Source: Clarkia xantiana subsp. parviflora
Taxonomy: Eukaryota > Streptophyta > Magnoliopsida > Myrtales > Onagraceae
Assembly (NCBI GenBank): GCA_036873135.1
Contig: JAPTYO010000015.1
Span: 6,929,387 to 6,993,386 of the forward strand
Direction: 5' to 3'
Length of the DNA: 64,000 nucleotides
Shown here: positions 21,680 through 32,139 of the stretch, one piece after another
How positions within the stretch are numbered: position 1 is the first letter of the stretch
How the letters are laid out: each line of letters opens with the position of its first letter
The notes under the pieces: model-generated
The model's database searches: none
What the model was told of the DNA's origin: nothing
What the model saw: only the letters and a program-made list of their open reading frames with translations
Program-made: the position numbers and the translations under genes

Positions 21680-22484
21680 CCAATCAAGTTTCCCACTGTA
21701 ATTACTAAACATTAGCTAGTCTACCTAGATACTAAAGAAAAACTGCAAAGTTTATCACGGTAAAACAACAACACAGACCTTACAACCCCATATGTTGTTG
21801 GTTTCAAATGTTCATCTGTTCAGACATACTCCTGCAAATAATATATTCAAATACATTACTGTAAACTAATGGAACTTACGAATAATTTATTACATGACTA
21901 TTGCAAAGCACAAGAACACGCATGTCTCACTGTGGAGACTCGTCCAACGGGTTGGATGCAACAGCTCAAAACTTATTATCTACTGAAAAAATGTGTGCAG
22001 TTGACAAGGGATACCCAAAAAGCATAAACATCCAATATCAATTCATAAAAAACAAATTAATTACATGGATACTGCAGCAGTAACCTAATTACCAAAGAAA
22101 CAAATCCACCGATTAAATCACTTTAACCCTAACACACATCGCTACACTAGATACCGATCTGAAACGTCACAACGTAGTTGGAATAAGAGAAACAGGCGAA
22201 CCTCGAGTTGGATTGGAGATGGTAGCGACCGCAGGACCAATGGACCTTGACAAACTTGATTACAGATGTACTGCTGCTTTAATCTAAGTACGAAGGAAAC
22301 TGATTCAACAACTTAACAGATACAGATCCGAACGTAAGAGCGGATTTGGAATATGAGGAGCAGAGAAACCTCGAGTGGAATTGACTGCAAACAATTACGG
22401 AACTTGAAAAAGGTAAAGACGAATAAAGGAAGTCCCGATTTTATGTGAGGGTTTTTAGGGTTCGTCAGTCTACTATGATGTTGG
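21680..22484. other. Intergenic, no confirmed gene
   Basis: 22140-22230 and 22320-22400 look like diverged copies of one another (GATC(C/T)GAA, TTGGAATA, GAG, AACCTCGAGT), suggesting an old duplication. No open frame with a recognisable product. Confidence 0.4.
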
Positions 22485-22492
22485 GTTACGGT

Positions 22493-23039
22493 TAGGGGTG
22501 AAACCGGACCGGTCGGACCGGTTTTTTGCTTGATTCGGTCGGTTACCCATATTTTCGGTCTGTTTTTTTTCATTTAAAAAATCCGACCAAAAAACCGTAT
22601 GAGGAAAAATAAATTGGTAGTACGGTTTTTTCGGTTCGGTTTAAACCGAAAATCCAAAATTAATAATCACCGTTTAAAATTCTCATTATTTTCATGGAAT
22701 TTATCAAACGGAAATGAAAAATTGTGTCAATTAATATAATTAAATAAATTAGAAAAAATAATCTTCATAAGTAACTATTTTATAATTTTTGTTAACCTAA
22801 TTAATTAATTATATTGATTAATATCAACTAATATAGTATATATTTTACATATTTAGTTAGCATAACGGTCGGTTCGGTCCCCACGGTCCTCAAAGCTCAA
22901 AATCCGAACCGAACCGAAAAACCGAACTAGAGTAAAAAAAATCCGACCAAAAACCAAACCGTATATTTCGGTTTTTCGGTCCGGACCGGTTCGGTTTTCA
23001 CCGGTTTTTCGGACCAACCGGATTTTGGTTTCACCCCTA
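22493..23039. mobile_element. hAT-type MITE, 547 bp, perfect 8-bp TSD
   Basis: Termini TAGGGGTGAAACC and GGTTTCACCCCTA are exact inverted repeats. They are flanked by the 8-bp duplication GTTACGGT (22485-22492 and 23040-23047). The ends are rich in CCGGACCGG and CGGTTTTTC words; the centre is AT-rich. No transposase. Confidence 0.92.
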
Positions 23040-23047
23040 GTTACGGT

Positions 23048-23981
23048 ACATCCATAGGAATTTAACGGGATATTTTAACGCAGTTAAACGATGTTAACGG
23101 GACATTTTAACGATGTTAACGGGACCATGTAACGGTGTTAAACGATGTTAAACCGGAATAAATCGAACCAGGCAAAGCTCATTGAACCACCTATTTATGA
23201 ATATAATATATTATTAATACGCCGTTTCGAAATGCTGCAGTTTCATAGACAAGTCCAAGAATTTGAACTATATATCGAAGGAATCGTACAACGTAGTCTC
23301 TGCTACAACCTTAATTATTTACACGCATCTTGGTTGAACTTTTCTAGCAGTAAACTTTGAAATCCACAAAATTAGAAATTCAAGAATCAAGAAAATGCCA
23401 AAAGTCTGCAAATCAGAAGGGTGACAACTTCTTCTTGCACTTGCAGAGAGAGAAAAGGGCGTTGCAGTATATACCATTCCATTTGTGTAAAAGAAATCAA
23501 GATTGCAAACTTGTATTTGAAGGTGTTGCAGTATATACCATTCCATTTGCGTCCAAGAAGATTTAACAAGGAAATTAATTACGTACACACTGTTTTCACA
23601 ACACCGTAAGAAGGCATGAAAGCGCTGCCCAGTGCACTGCAGCAGAGAAGAGACAGCTTTAGAAATTGCTTTGATTCTGACTTCTCTAAAAAAAAAAAAA
23701 AAGGTTCCCTTCGATTATTAATAAATTATTATAATAATCCTAAAGATAATACATACAATACAAGTTTTAAAAACTAGTACCAACAACAGTATATGTATAA
23801 TTTGAGACGACAACAACATGCATCCTACAGCTAGCAAGTGCAACTACTAGATGCATTCAACAACATGGGATAACTATTAGAGAAATAACCTTCTTCTTCT
23901 CCGCTGTCTTCTCTCCATTCCATACATACATAACAAGCTAGCTAGAAAGCTCATCACTCTTGCTTGCTACATTTGTGCTAG
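23048..23981. other. Downstream region of the F-box gene
   Basis: Contains two copies of GTTGCAGTATATACCATTCC (23461 and 23525, 64 bp apart), a poly-A run near 23687-23702, and GTTAAACGATGTTAAC repeats at 23080-23150. It should hold the 3' UTR of the minus-strand F-box gene. No other gene. Confidence 0.45.
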
Positions 23982-25316
23982 CTAGCTACCACTGTATGCA
24001 GGCACCTTCCATTGTTTGGTTGAAAAATGATTAAGAGGAACCAAGCAACGAGAGTAAGTGAATACTGAGTAGAAGCAAAATGGCAATACTTGCCCCTCAC
24101 TCGCCCGATGCAATAATCGGAACTCATCAGTTATAAAGTTGTAAAGGAAGATGTGCTGTGGAGTTCCTACAAATATGGCCTCCGAATTCGGATGTACTCC
24201 ACAAGGCAATGCCCAAATTGGAATATCCCTGCCGCCGTCCATTAGGAAGATGCGACTTCTCAACAAACAACAATCCACCGTATGTTTCAGTGTCCAAAAG
24301 AATCCACCACCACCTTGACTACTACTGTCTTCTTTTTCTAGTAACCAGAGTCGTATGTATCTTCCTTCAAGCCAACTATAATAAACACCACCTTCCGTTG
24401 CCAACCCCAGACATCCTCTATAATGTCCTTCAGACAAACCAAGACATCCTTTATAACCCAATTTTCCACACATTCTATCCGGAATTGGGAGTTGGATGAC
24501 ACGCAAGTTTAGTGAATTCATGTCTAAACTTATAACCTTCCAGGATAATGACATCATGTAGAGTACTCCTTCAAAAAATACAGAATTCCTTTTAAAGACA
24601 AAGTACTCTACCGGTGTGTCCACCAGCTCAACCTCATGCTGCTCCCACATCCCCCCCGACTCTGATGAAAATATGTCAACAATTAGTAGCCTCCCAATTT
24701 CTGCTACATTCAAGCACACAACCTTATAATGCGGGGATACTGTGGGATCAAATGCAAGGGCGGCATGAACAAGCAATAATGACTTTTTTCTCTCAGCATG
24801 ACACTCCGCTTTCGGGATGCTAACACATTGATTCGTCGTCGGGTTGCAGATACGATACTCTAAACCATCACAGCTCTCTTTGGAAAAAAGAAGCAGCCCG
24901 TAGCGGCTGTCCACAAATTCCTGAGCCTTGTTACTCCCACCATGCACCTCCACAACACCATTTTCAACTTCTTCTTCTTCTTCTTTAGATGAACAAGTTG
25001 AAACATACTCCATGACCTGCCTGTCGAAACACGTCTCTAGCTCATCGTAAAACCTCTTTCTGATATGTTCCAACCGACAAGGATTCATCGGGACATACTT
25101 GTTGGCCTTTTCATAGTACACCATCAACGACATGGCAGCGGTGCGGAAGTGGATCCCGCAGAGGGAGAGCCTCTTCGAAATCGTTGGTATACACAAATCC
25201 GATATCATACGGTACCATGTTTTCGACACGCACTTCAATCTCACCATATCTTTTACCTCAAGCCTGAAGCATATATCCACCACTTCATCATTGCTTAACT
25301 TACCAAAATGATCCAT
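23982..25316 (-). CDS. F-box protein (444 aa)
   Basis: This is the one intact host-type gene. Residues about 4-45 (GKLSNDEVVDICFRLEVKD, then MVRLKCVSKTWYRMISD) are an F-box, which binds SKP1 so that an SCF ubiquitin ligase can recruit a target. The rest resembles the F-box-associated region of plant proteins, with kelch- or propeller-like strands: YGLLLFSKESCDG, YRICNPTTNQCVSIP, LAFDPTVSPHYKVVC, FFEGVLYMMSL and WKVISLDM. An acidic run EEEEEVENG lies near residues 112-120. The target is unknown. The start was chosen because the F-box begins within a few residues of this methionine. There are no stops or frameshifts. About 1.4 kb upstream has no repeat signature and may hold the promoter and a 5' UTR intron. 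Confidence 0.9.
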   Translation of the reverse strand: MDHFGKLSNDEVVDICFRLEVKDMVRLKCVSKTWYRMISDLCIPTISKRLSLCGIHFRTAAMSLMVYYEKANKYVPMNPCRLEHIRKRFYDELETCFDRQVMEYVSTCSSKEEEEEVENGVVEVHGGSNKAQEFVDSRYGLLLFSKESCDGLEYRICNPTTNQCVSIPKAECHAERKKSLLLVHAALAFDPTVSPHYKVVCLNVAEIGRLLIVDIFSSESGGMWEQHEVELVDTPVEYFVFKRNSVFFEGVLYMMSLSWKVISLDMNSLNLRVIQLPIPDRMCGKLGYKGCLGLSEGHYRGCLGLATEGGVYYSWLEGRYIRLWLLEKEDSSSQGGGGFFWTLKHTVDCCLLRSRIFLMDGGRDIPIWALPCGVHPNSEAIFVGTPQHIFLYNFITDEFRLLHRASEGQVLPFCFYSVFTYSRCLVPLNHFSTKQWKVPAYSGS

Positions 25317-26990
25317 CTTTCCTTATACAACCCCCTTGCCTGACCTGAATTCATTTGGATATACAAGTTAGTGCACAAGAAAAGCAACCCAACTTATAAA
25401 ATCTCATTATTCAACTCAACCATGGCATTATTCTACAACAACTTTGACAACACAATCCTAAATATATATTTATATTCTAAAAAACCTTTCCCAAGAGGCC
25501 AACCAAGAACTCTAAAAACAGGTCAACCATGGTTAAAATCCAAAGTCACAACATTGGGACCTCTACCGAGATTGCAGGCTAAGTAGTAGCAGCAAAAAAT
25601 ACCAGGTTTCTAATTTGAAGGTGAAATTTTCCTGAATTCTGCAGCAACAAAACTCTCAATCAAAATAAATCACTTTCCGGGGGGCTAGGAGCACCTGCTA
25701 AGTTCTTAACTCAACTCAATCATAGTAAAATTTAAAGCTTTCAGGGCCATTCTTGAGCTTTCCCCTTTGCAGAGGGAAGAGCACAATTCCATTCAAAAAA
25801 TCAAAACTTTCCAAGCGCCCATTTGCAACAGAAAGTACTCTAAATACTCTGTTCACATTTTAGAGGCCTTGACAGCCATTCTGCACCTTCTTACTACTTC
25901 CTTAGTGGCCAACAAAACACTCTCTAAATTCGAGTAAAACATGTCTTTTTTCAAAAATTAAAAAGTTGAAGGAGCATAAGATAATATTTAAACACGGAAA
26001 AGCAGAAAATTTTCCACTGAGGCCAAGAAGAACACAAGCTAAAACCTCATCATACAATTTAGTCATTTTAAATTTTGAAGCATTGTGAGCAATTCTTGAG
26101 CTTTGAATAGTCAGAGAACCAGAAATTTTATTAAAAAAAAATTAAAACTTTCCAGAAGTGAGCTGCAGAGAAATAGAACTCTGAATGTTCAATTCAACTT
26201 TTTTGTAGCTTTGAGAAATCTCTTGAGCTTTTAACAGCTTCCTGGAATCCAACAAATGTAAAAGTCTATGAATTAGAGAGTCAACTATGTCTGTATTTTC
26301 TGTAATAACAAAATCTATTCCAAATATTTTTTAGGTAAGCACTAAAGCGGAAAATCATAACTGAAACTAAGCCCGTTTGAAGCTACAAAAAGATTGTTCT
26401 TGAACACTATACTCTGTAACTAAACCACACAAACAAGCTGCAAAATTACGTTCCCATAAAGGAATTTTATTTTCTATCCATCTAATCTAATTATCCAAAA
26501 AAAAACACAGGAATTGGATCGCCTTAGACATAAAAAAAAATTAAACAAACAAAGATTCTTGATTTTAGTGGGAGGTGAAAAAACCAAACAAAAGATGAAT
26601 TAGACCTGGTTCTTGCTCCTCTGAATGGATGTTTACGATCTCTTAATAACTTAGAAGGCGTCTGGATCCGGCGATTGGCAAGAGCTATCAGGTAACCGGA
26701 AAAGTTTGGATTTTCAATTTACCGTGAGAGAAGACGGCGATATACATATATGATATATACCATCTGTTCTAGGCTTCTAGCGCGACTAAGGCACTTTTGA
26801 AGTACCGTGCTTTATATTGTTAATTGTTTTTATTATTATTTTAATTTGTAACCTACGTATTCATTCTGCTCGCCACGTGTCCAGTGAAGCCTGTCGAAAT
26901 AGGGTTACTGTACAATATATCTTTATGTTTTATCAATCAAATTTTCCTCCTAAATATAAATCTGATGAATGCAATTTTTTTTTGGTGTTT
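25317..26990. other. Upstream region of the F-box gene, no coding gene
   Basis: Probably promoter and 5' UTR, perhaps with an intron. TTCTTGAGCTTT-like motifs recur near 25751, 26090 and 26222 within loosely similar blocks, suggesting diverged internal duplications. A plausible minus-strand transcript start lies near 26700-26770. The region from 26810 is AT-rich and ends at the copia fragment. Confidence 0.4.
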
Positions 26991-26997
26991 ACGGTTT

Positions 26998-27490
26998 AGG
27001 GTAGGGAGCTGCAAATTGCCTATGAGCAATGGCAGATTCTTACTCCTTGAGAATGCCCTTTTTACTCCTAGAATTCGAAGGAATGTTGTTTCTGTTACTT
27101 CTCTTATGAATAACGGTTTCACTTTATCATTTTAGAATTCCTTTGTCCATATCAATAAAGGTAGAACCTTTTATAGTAACACTTTTACTTCTAATGGACT
27201 CATCGTTATGGATTTGAATGAGTATGGACATTCGAATAGAATGTATTCATTATCGACTAAGGAAGATGAAACAGATGCGGTCGGATGGCATGCGAGGTTG
27301 GGACGCATAGACTATGACAGGGTTCAATCCCTAGCCCGGAGAGGATTAATCCCGGATATTACACAGGCAGTGAAAACTACTTGTGAAGATTGTCTGGCCG
27401 GAAAGTCAACCCGAAATTCATTCGGTGAATCATTACGAGTTGAATATCCACTGCACTTAATTCATTCTGACGTTTGTGGACCCATGAATG
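26998..27490 (+). pseudogene. Copia GAG-pre-integrase and integrase N-terminus
   Basis: Reads KLPMSNGRFLLLENAL and RRNVVSVTSLMNNGF, then after an in-frame TAG (27133-27135) continues in the same frame: WHARLGRIDYDRVQSLARRG, TCEDCLAGKSTR and HLIHSDVCGPMNV. The H...CxxC layout is the zinc-binding N-terminus of copia integrase, which joins element DNA to the host genome. The catalytic DDE core should follow but is absent; foreign LTR sequence begins at 27491. Confidence 0.85.
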
Positions 27491-27987
27491 TGACGCGGGG
27501 AGCGTCGGGCCGAAACTCAAAAAGTCCAGATTAAGGAAGCACAAGCCCAAATAAGGAATTATATCTTAATTTAGATTAGATATAGTTTTTGTTAGTATAT
27601 TTTATCTATTATATATATATATCTATAGCATTATAGTTTATAAATAAGATATATATAGATATATATCTATATCTATCTTAGTAGGATTATAGCTTAGTTA
27701 GTTTCCTATATATAGGGGTTTCTTTTCCTTGTATTAATTAATACAACTTTCAATACAACTTTAAGATAATTAATATATTTCAGAGACATTGTTCTTGTTC
27801 TTGAGTGCTTGATTAATTACTGGATTATCTTTATCGACATCCGCTGCGTCAGTTGGTATCAGAGCAGGCTTGGAATCCAGGAGGAGGATGAAGCTGTTGT
27901 GATGGCGAACCGAGGTAAATATGTCAATCATCCTGTTGACGGCAATCAAGGGGTGGAAGCTCTCAGGCGTGGGCATGATCGTGCAAG
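27491..27987 (+). mobile_element. LTR plus primer site of a second retroelement
   Basis: 27491-27851 is a 361-bp LTR with ends TGACGC and GCGTCA (exact inverted repeats) and a TATA-like CTATATATAG at 27706-27715. One base later TGGTATCAGAGCAGG (27854-27868) matches the complement of plant initiator tRNA-Met, the usual copia primer site. A short frame from 27903 (MANRGKYVNHPVDGNQ) may be its Gag start. The element stops at 27987, where copia reverse transcriptase sequence resumes. The second LTR is absent, so this is a deletion remnant. Confidence 0.75.
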
Positions 27988-29411
27988 TGGATCTTTAAAC
28001 GTAAAATGAAAGCAGATGGTTCGATTGATAAATATAAAGTCCGACTTGTCATCAAAGGATACCGACAAAAGGAAGGACTGGACTATTTTGATACATATTC
28101 TCCAGTAACTAGAATCACATCCATAAGAATGGTACTTGCGATTGCCGCGTTGCGAAATCTAGAAGTACATCAAATGGATGTGAAAACGGCTTTCTTAAAT
28201 GGAGATTTAGACGAAGAAATCTACATGGAACAACCTGAGGGTTTCTCTGCGCGAGGGCAGGAAAAGAAAGTCTGTAAGCTTGTCAAATCCCTGTATGGTC
28301 TAAAACAGGCGCCTAAACAATGGCATCATAAATTTGACAGTGTTATGATGGGAAAAGGTTTCAAAATAAATGAGTGTGATAAATGTATTTACGTGAAAGA
28401 TAGAGGTTATGTTATTCTGTGTCTTTACGTAGATGACATGCTTATCGTTGGAAGTAACGATGAGATGGTCCGGTCTACCAAACATATGTTGAGTTCGAGG
28501 TTCGATATGAAAGATATGGGCCTTGCCGATGTGATCCTTGGAATTAAAATCATAAGATCATCGGAAGGTCTCATTCTGAGTCAAACTCATTATATTGATA
28601 AGATTTTGGATAAATTTAACAGAGATGACAAGAACAAGGTCTGTACCCCTATTGATACGAGTAAGTACTTTTCAAAGAATAAGGGGGGGTCCATTTCCCA
28701 AATTGAGTACGCTCGGATTATTGGCAGTGTCATGTACTTAATGTCATGCACTAGACCAGATATTGCTCACGTTGTAAGTGTATTGAGTCGATATACGAGT
28801 AACCCTAGTGTTGATCACTGAAACGGGGTAATCAGGTTACTTAGGTATCTGAGATATACTCGTAATCATGGTCTACATTATACTAGAAATCCTTCTGTGA
28901 TAGAAGGCTATAGTGATGCGAACTGGATATCCGATTCTAGAGACACTGACTCTTTGAGTACGAGTGGTTACGTTTTCACCTTAGGAGGTGCAGCAGTGTC
29001 GTGAAATCCTCAAAGCAAATAGTCATAACCAGATCCACGATGGAGTCTGAGTTTATTGCACTAGATAAATGTGCCGAAGAGGCAGAATGGCTACGCCATT
29101 TCCTCGAGGATGTTCCGAGATGGCCAAAACCTGTGCCCGCAATATGCATTCACTGCGATTGTAAAGCCGCGATCGGCAGAGCACAAAATTTTATGTATAA
29201 TGGAAAGTTAAGACATATCCGTCGAAGACATAGTTCCATAAGACAATTACTCTCTACCGGAATTATCACGATCGACTTTACGAGATCGGTTGATAATATT
29301 GCGGATCCGCTAACCAAAGGGTTAAACAGAGAGTTGTTTGGCCAAGCATTAAAAGGAATGGGGCTAAAGCCCGTAGAGGAAACACCCTTGAGAAGGAAAA
29401 CCCAACCATGA
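27988..29411 (+). pseudogene. Copia reverse transcriptase and RNase H
   Basis: 27988-28818 encodes a copia-type reverse transcriptase (KRKMKADGSIDKYKVRLVIK, DYFDTYSPVTRITSIRMV, QMDVKTAFLNGDLDEEIYM, KSLYGLKQAPKQW). The catalytic YVDDM is present near 28425-28440. TGA at 28819-28821 ends the frame, but sequence continues in frame through the RNase H start ([28 protein letters not shown]). A one-base loss near 29003 shifts to frame 3, where STMESEFIALDKCAEEAEWL and DNIADPLTKGL finish the domain at 29411. Together these made cDNA from element RNA; this copy cannot. Confidence 0.9.
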
Positions 29412-29484
29412 TGACTGGAGATCCCAAGAACTTGGTTCAATGGGACAACCTAATCACAAGGGTGAGTATGGTCACTGTGGGGGT

Positions 29485-30270
29485 TGTTTCGACCAAGTTA
29501 TTGCGGGTTGCCCGCTGAATAACTCGCCGAAGTCTTCGGGTTGGGTGTGAGTCAAGTCCGTTCTCTAAGGTCGCGTGCGGGCCTTAGTTTCGTCTTCTGA
29601 ACGGCGGTAAGTCCTCTGGGTTCTCTGGAAGATCGTCTGTCTGCCCCTGCGAAAGGAGCATTACCAAGCAGTCCCCGTGGAGAGGGGGGGGTGCTTGGTG
29701 CGCTCGCTCCGACGATCAACATTAGTCGGCTTCTAGAGAGAGAAAGAGAGGGTTTTCTAGAGAGAGGTCAGAGCTTTTCCCATTCTCACCCAAAGTGACT
29801 TAGAAAATGACTTGAAAATGTTTACCCCCAAGGTGGCTATTTATAGGCAACCTTGGACCGTAAACCGGTTTTGACCCGGTTCGATGTGGAAATGTGAACC
29901 GGGATGCAGGGGAGAGCTTTGGGAAAAGGACTCTGACGCGCGTCTCAGGCGGCTGTCACGAGCGGGACGCGCGCGCCTTTGAAACATAGGTCTCGGACAC
30001 ATAGGAGTTAGTTAAAGATCGAGTCTCCTATACGTTCGGGACAAAATGGGGGGTGTACGCGACACCCCCCGGGTGTTGAGCTTACCCGGAATTCCGGGTA
30101 GGCTTAGCTTACCCGGAATTTTCCGGGTAAGCCCCCCGGGGATGTCGGGCAAGTTCGCGACTTGCCCGATTTCCCCCGGTTAGCTCGAAATTGGGGAATC
30201 GTAAAGGGTCTTGCGCGTGTATGAGGTCCGAAAAATTAAGACCGAGCCCGAATCATGCGTATATCCATCA
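29485..30270 (-). repeat. 3' LTR of element C
   Basis: 786 bp, TGTTTCGACC to ATATCCATCA. TATA box (minus strand) CTATAAATAG near 29840-29849. It is shorter than the 5' LTR by 57 bp in the block of ACCCGGAATT-type palindromes (30082-30140). Confidence 0.92.
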
Positions 30271-30284
30271 CTTGCCCCCGAGTT
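30271..30284 (-). other. Polypurine tract, element C
   Basis: Minus strand AACTCGGGGGCAAG directly next to the 3' LTR, the same as in element B. Confidence 0.75.
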
Positions 30285-32139
30285 AAATAACGGCTTGACC
30301 TTTGTTTAACTCTATTCTAAGATAGGGTATACGCGTGATTCGGGTCGTCTGCTCACCTTGAGTTTTGACCTACCAAGGGTGGATACGCGCTGCTCAGGCG
30401 AATTCCATGTCTTAGTTTTTTGAGGTGGTCACGCTTGACAACTGCACAAAGGGTTAGTAGCACAACAGACTACAAGTAATATGGAAAACGTGATTGTTTG
30501 GAGAATTAAGGCGCGAGCGCACATGAAATCTTTCGGGTTTGCAAGGGGATCAAATAAACATGGAATGCTCTTGTCACGACTAATTGTACCAAAATGATAA
30601 TAACTCATGAAAATTTTGGCAAAACGTTTTTCATGCAGTATGATGGTTTCCGGGAGCCCGTCGTCCGAGACGGCCGTCTTGACGGCGAGGCGACGGTTTT
30701 AGTGAATGATGCAATGCCGGGTTTGGAAAATCACATGTAACGGGCGTAATACGAAAAATCATAAACATAGTGTTTTCAAAAAGTTGAAACCATTTGAAAT
30801 GACTTAGTTAAATTTAGCTAAGTCATTTGATGGTGAAAACCCAAGCTATCAACAATTTTAAAAATGAAGGGTGGATGAGAGTATACCTCTTGGATGTATG
30901 GTACTTACTGTGTTGTGTAGTCCACCTCCATCATGATAGTTTATAAAACTATCAACATTTGAATTGGTTGTGGTGAGAGTTTTGGAGGGGCTAAGGTAGT
31001 GATTTTAGGAATTCACTTTAGGGTGCTAGTGAGACCCCATTTCGGCCGGCCACCACCAGGAGTACCACCGGCGAGGTCAGGGCGGCCCAGCGGCGGCGAC
31101 AGCGGCGGGAGCGGCGGCGGTAGCGGACGGCGGCTGCATCCTTTGCGGGTCGATTTCGAGCTCGATTCGACCCGTTTTCGCGTCCTTCTTGTCGAGTATC
31201 GATTGGTAACGTCCTCCCCTCCCTTCTCTTGATGTTAATTAGACCTTTAGGGCTGCACACTTTGAATTTCAATAAGGTGCATGGTAGGTGTTTGATGAAA
31301 TGCCTAAGTGAAATTTTGGCTTGATTTTCAAAACTTGTTTTTGGCTAAGCTCTAAATGTAGATAGATAGAGTTAAGGATAGTGAACTCCCTTTGTGAAGA
31401 GGTCCCTAGGTTCCGACCACCCAGGGGGAATCGTGGAGGTTCAAAGTTGGACTTATTCGAGCGAAAAGTTCGAGCCTTTGTATCTTGATACGGGTGGCTT
31501 GATATGATGTCCCCTATGGTGATAATGCCCCCTTGATTGTTTGTGAGTGGATGACCATGCCCCCGGAGTTTAGATGATTGCGTAGTAGTTCGCGTTCATT
31601 AGTGGCTTAGTTGACCCGAGTGTTCCTCGGATTGCTCGGGGAAGAGTAAGTCTCCCCGTGACATGTAATAGGCTTGCTTAAGTGCATTTGATCTGCTTGT
31701 ATGTGCCCCCGGAGCCTTGAGCCGTTTTGGGGATAAAACTTGATCGAAATGTGGTCGGATGGCATTTTGGTAATTATAACCAACTTTGCATGTCTTTGAT
31801 TTCTTTAGTTCTTCAACTTGTCGCTTTGTAGAGCGCTTGAATACCTGTGTCACATTGCACAAATGTATGAAAATTTGATTAGTAGGTGGCCTAGGCCTTT
31901 GATGAGCGTAAGGATTTTTTACTCCCGAGCGGGAGGGTCCCTAGCTGTTTGCTCGCGGACAGTTGGTCCGTTGGGTTGGATATCCATGCAAAGGACTTTG
32001 ATGAATGTGGTTGATGTGTTGCCTTGGTTTTTGATTGAGTTGTGTATGGTTTTGCAGGGCTTGGTTGACGGGCTCGCAGGCGCACGACTTTGATATTTAG
32101 AGTGTTCCTGATAGGAAACGGTTTCTGCTTCTTCGCACA
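30285..32139 (+). promoter_or_regulatory. Probable promoter and 5' UTR side of the antisense gene of C
   Basis: No intact coding frame. A TATA-like GTTTATAAAACT lies near 30940 on the plus strand. Positions 31035-31150 are a GGCGGC-rich block. A small frame 30999-31232 has no domain. TTTTGCAG at 32052-32059 is a possible splice acceptor shortly before the ATG at 32140. The placement upstream of the antisense gene suggests a promoter and a leader with introns; this is inference. Confidence 0.4.

Noticed and set aside
24158..24823. Plus-strand frames inside the F-box gene
   Set aside because: They are opposite-strand shadows of an intact 444-codon frame with a recognisable F-box.
27854..27868. 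tRNA gene fragment (TGGTATCAGAGC)
   Set aside because: It lies directly after an LTR end and is the primer-binding site complementary to initiator tRNA-Met.
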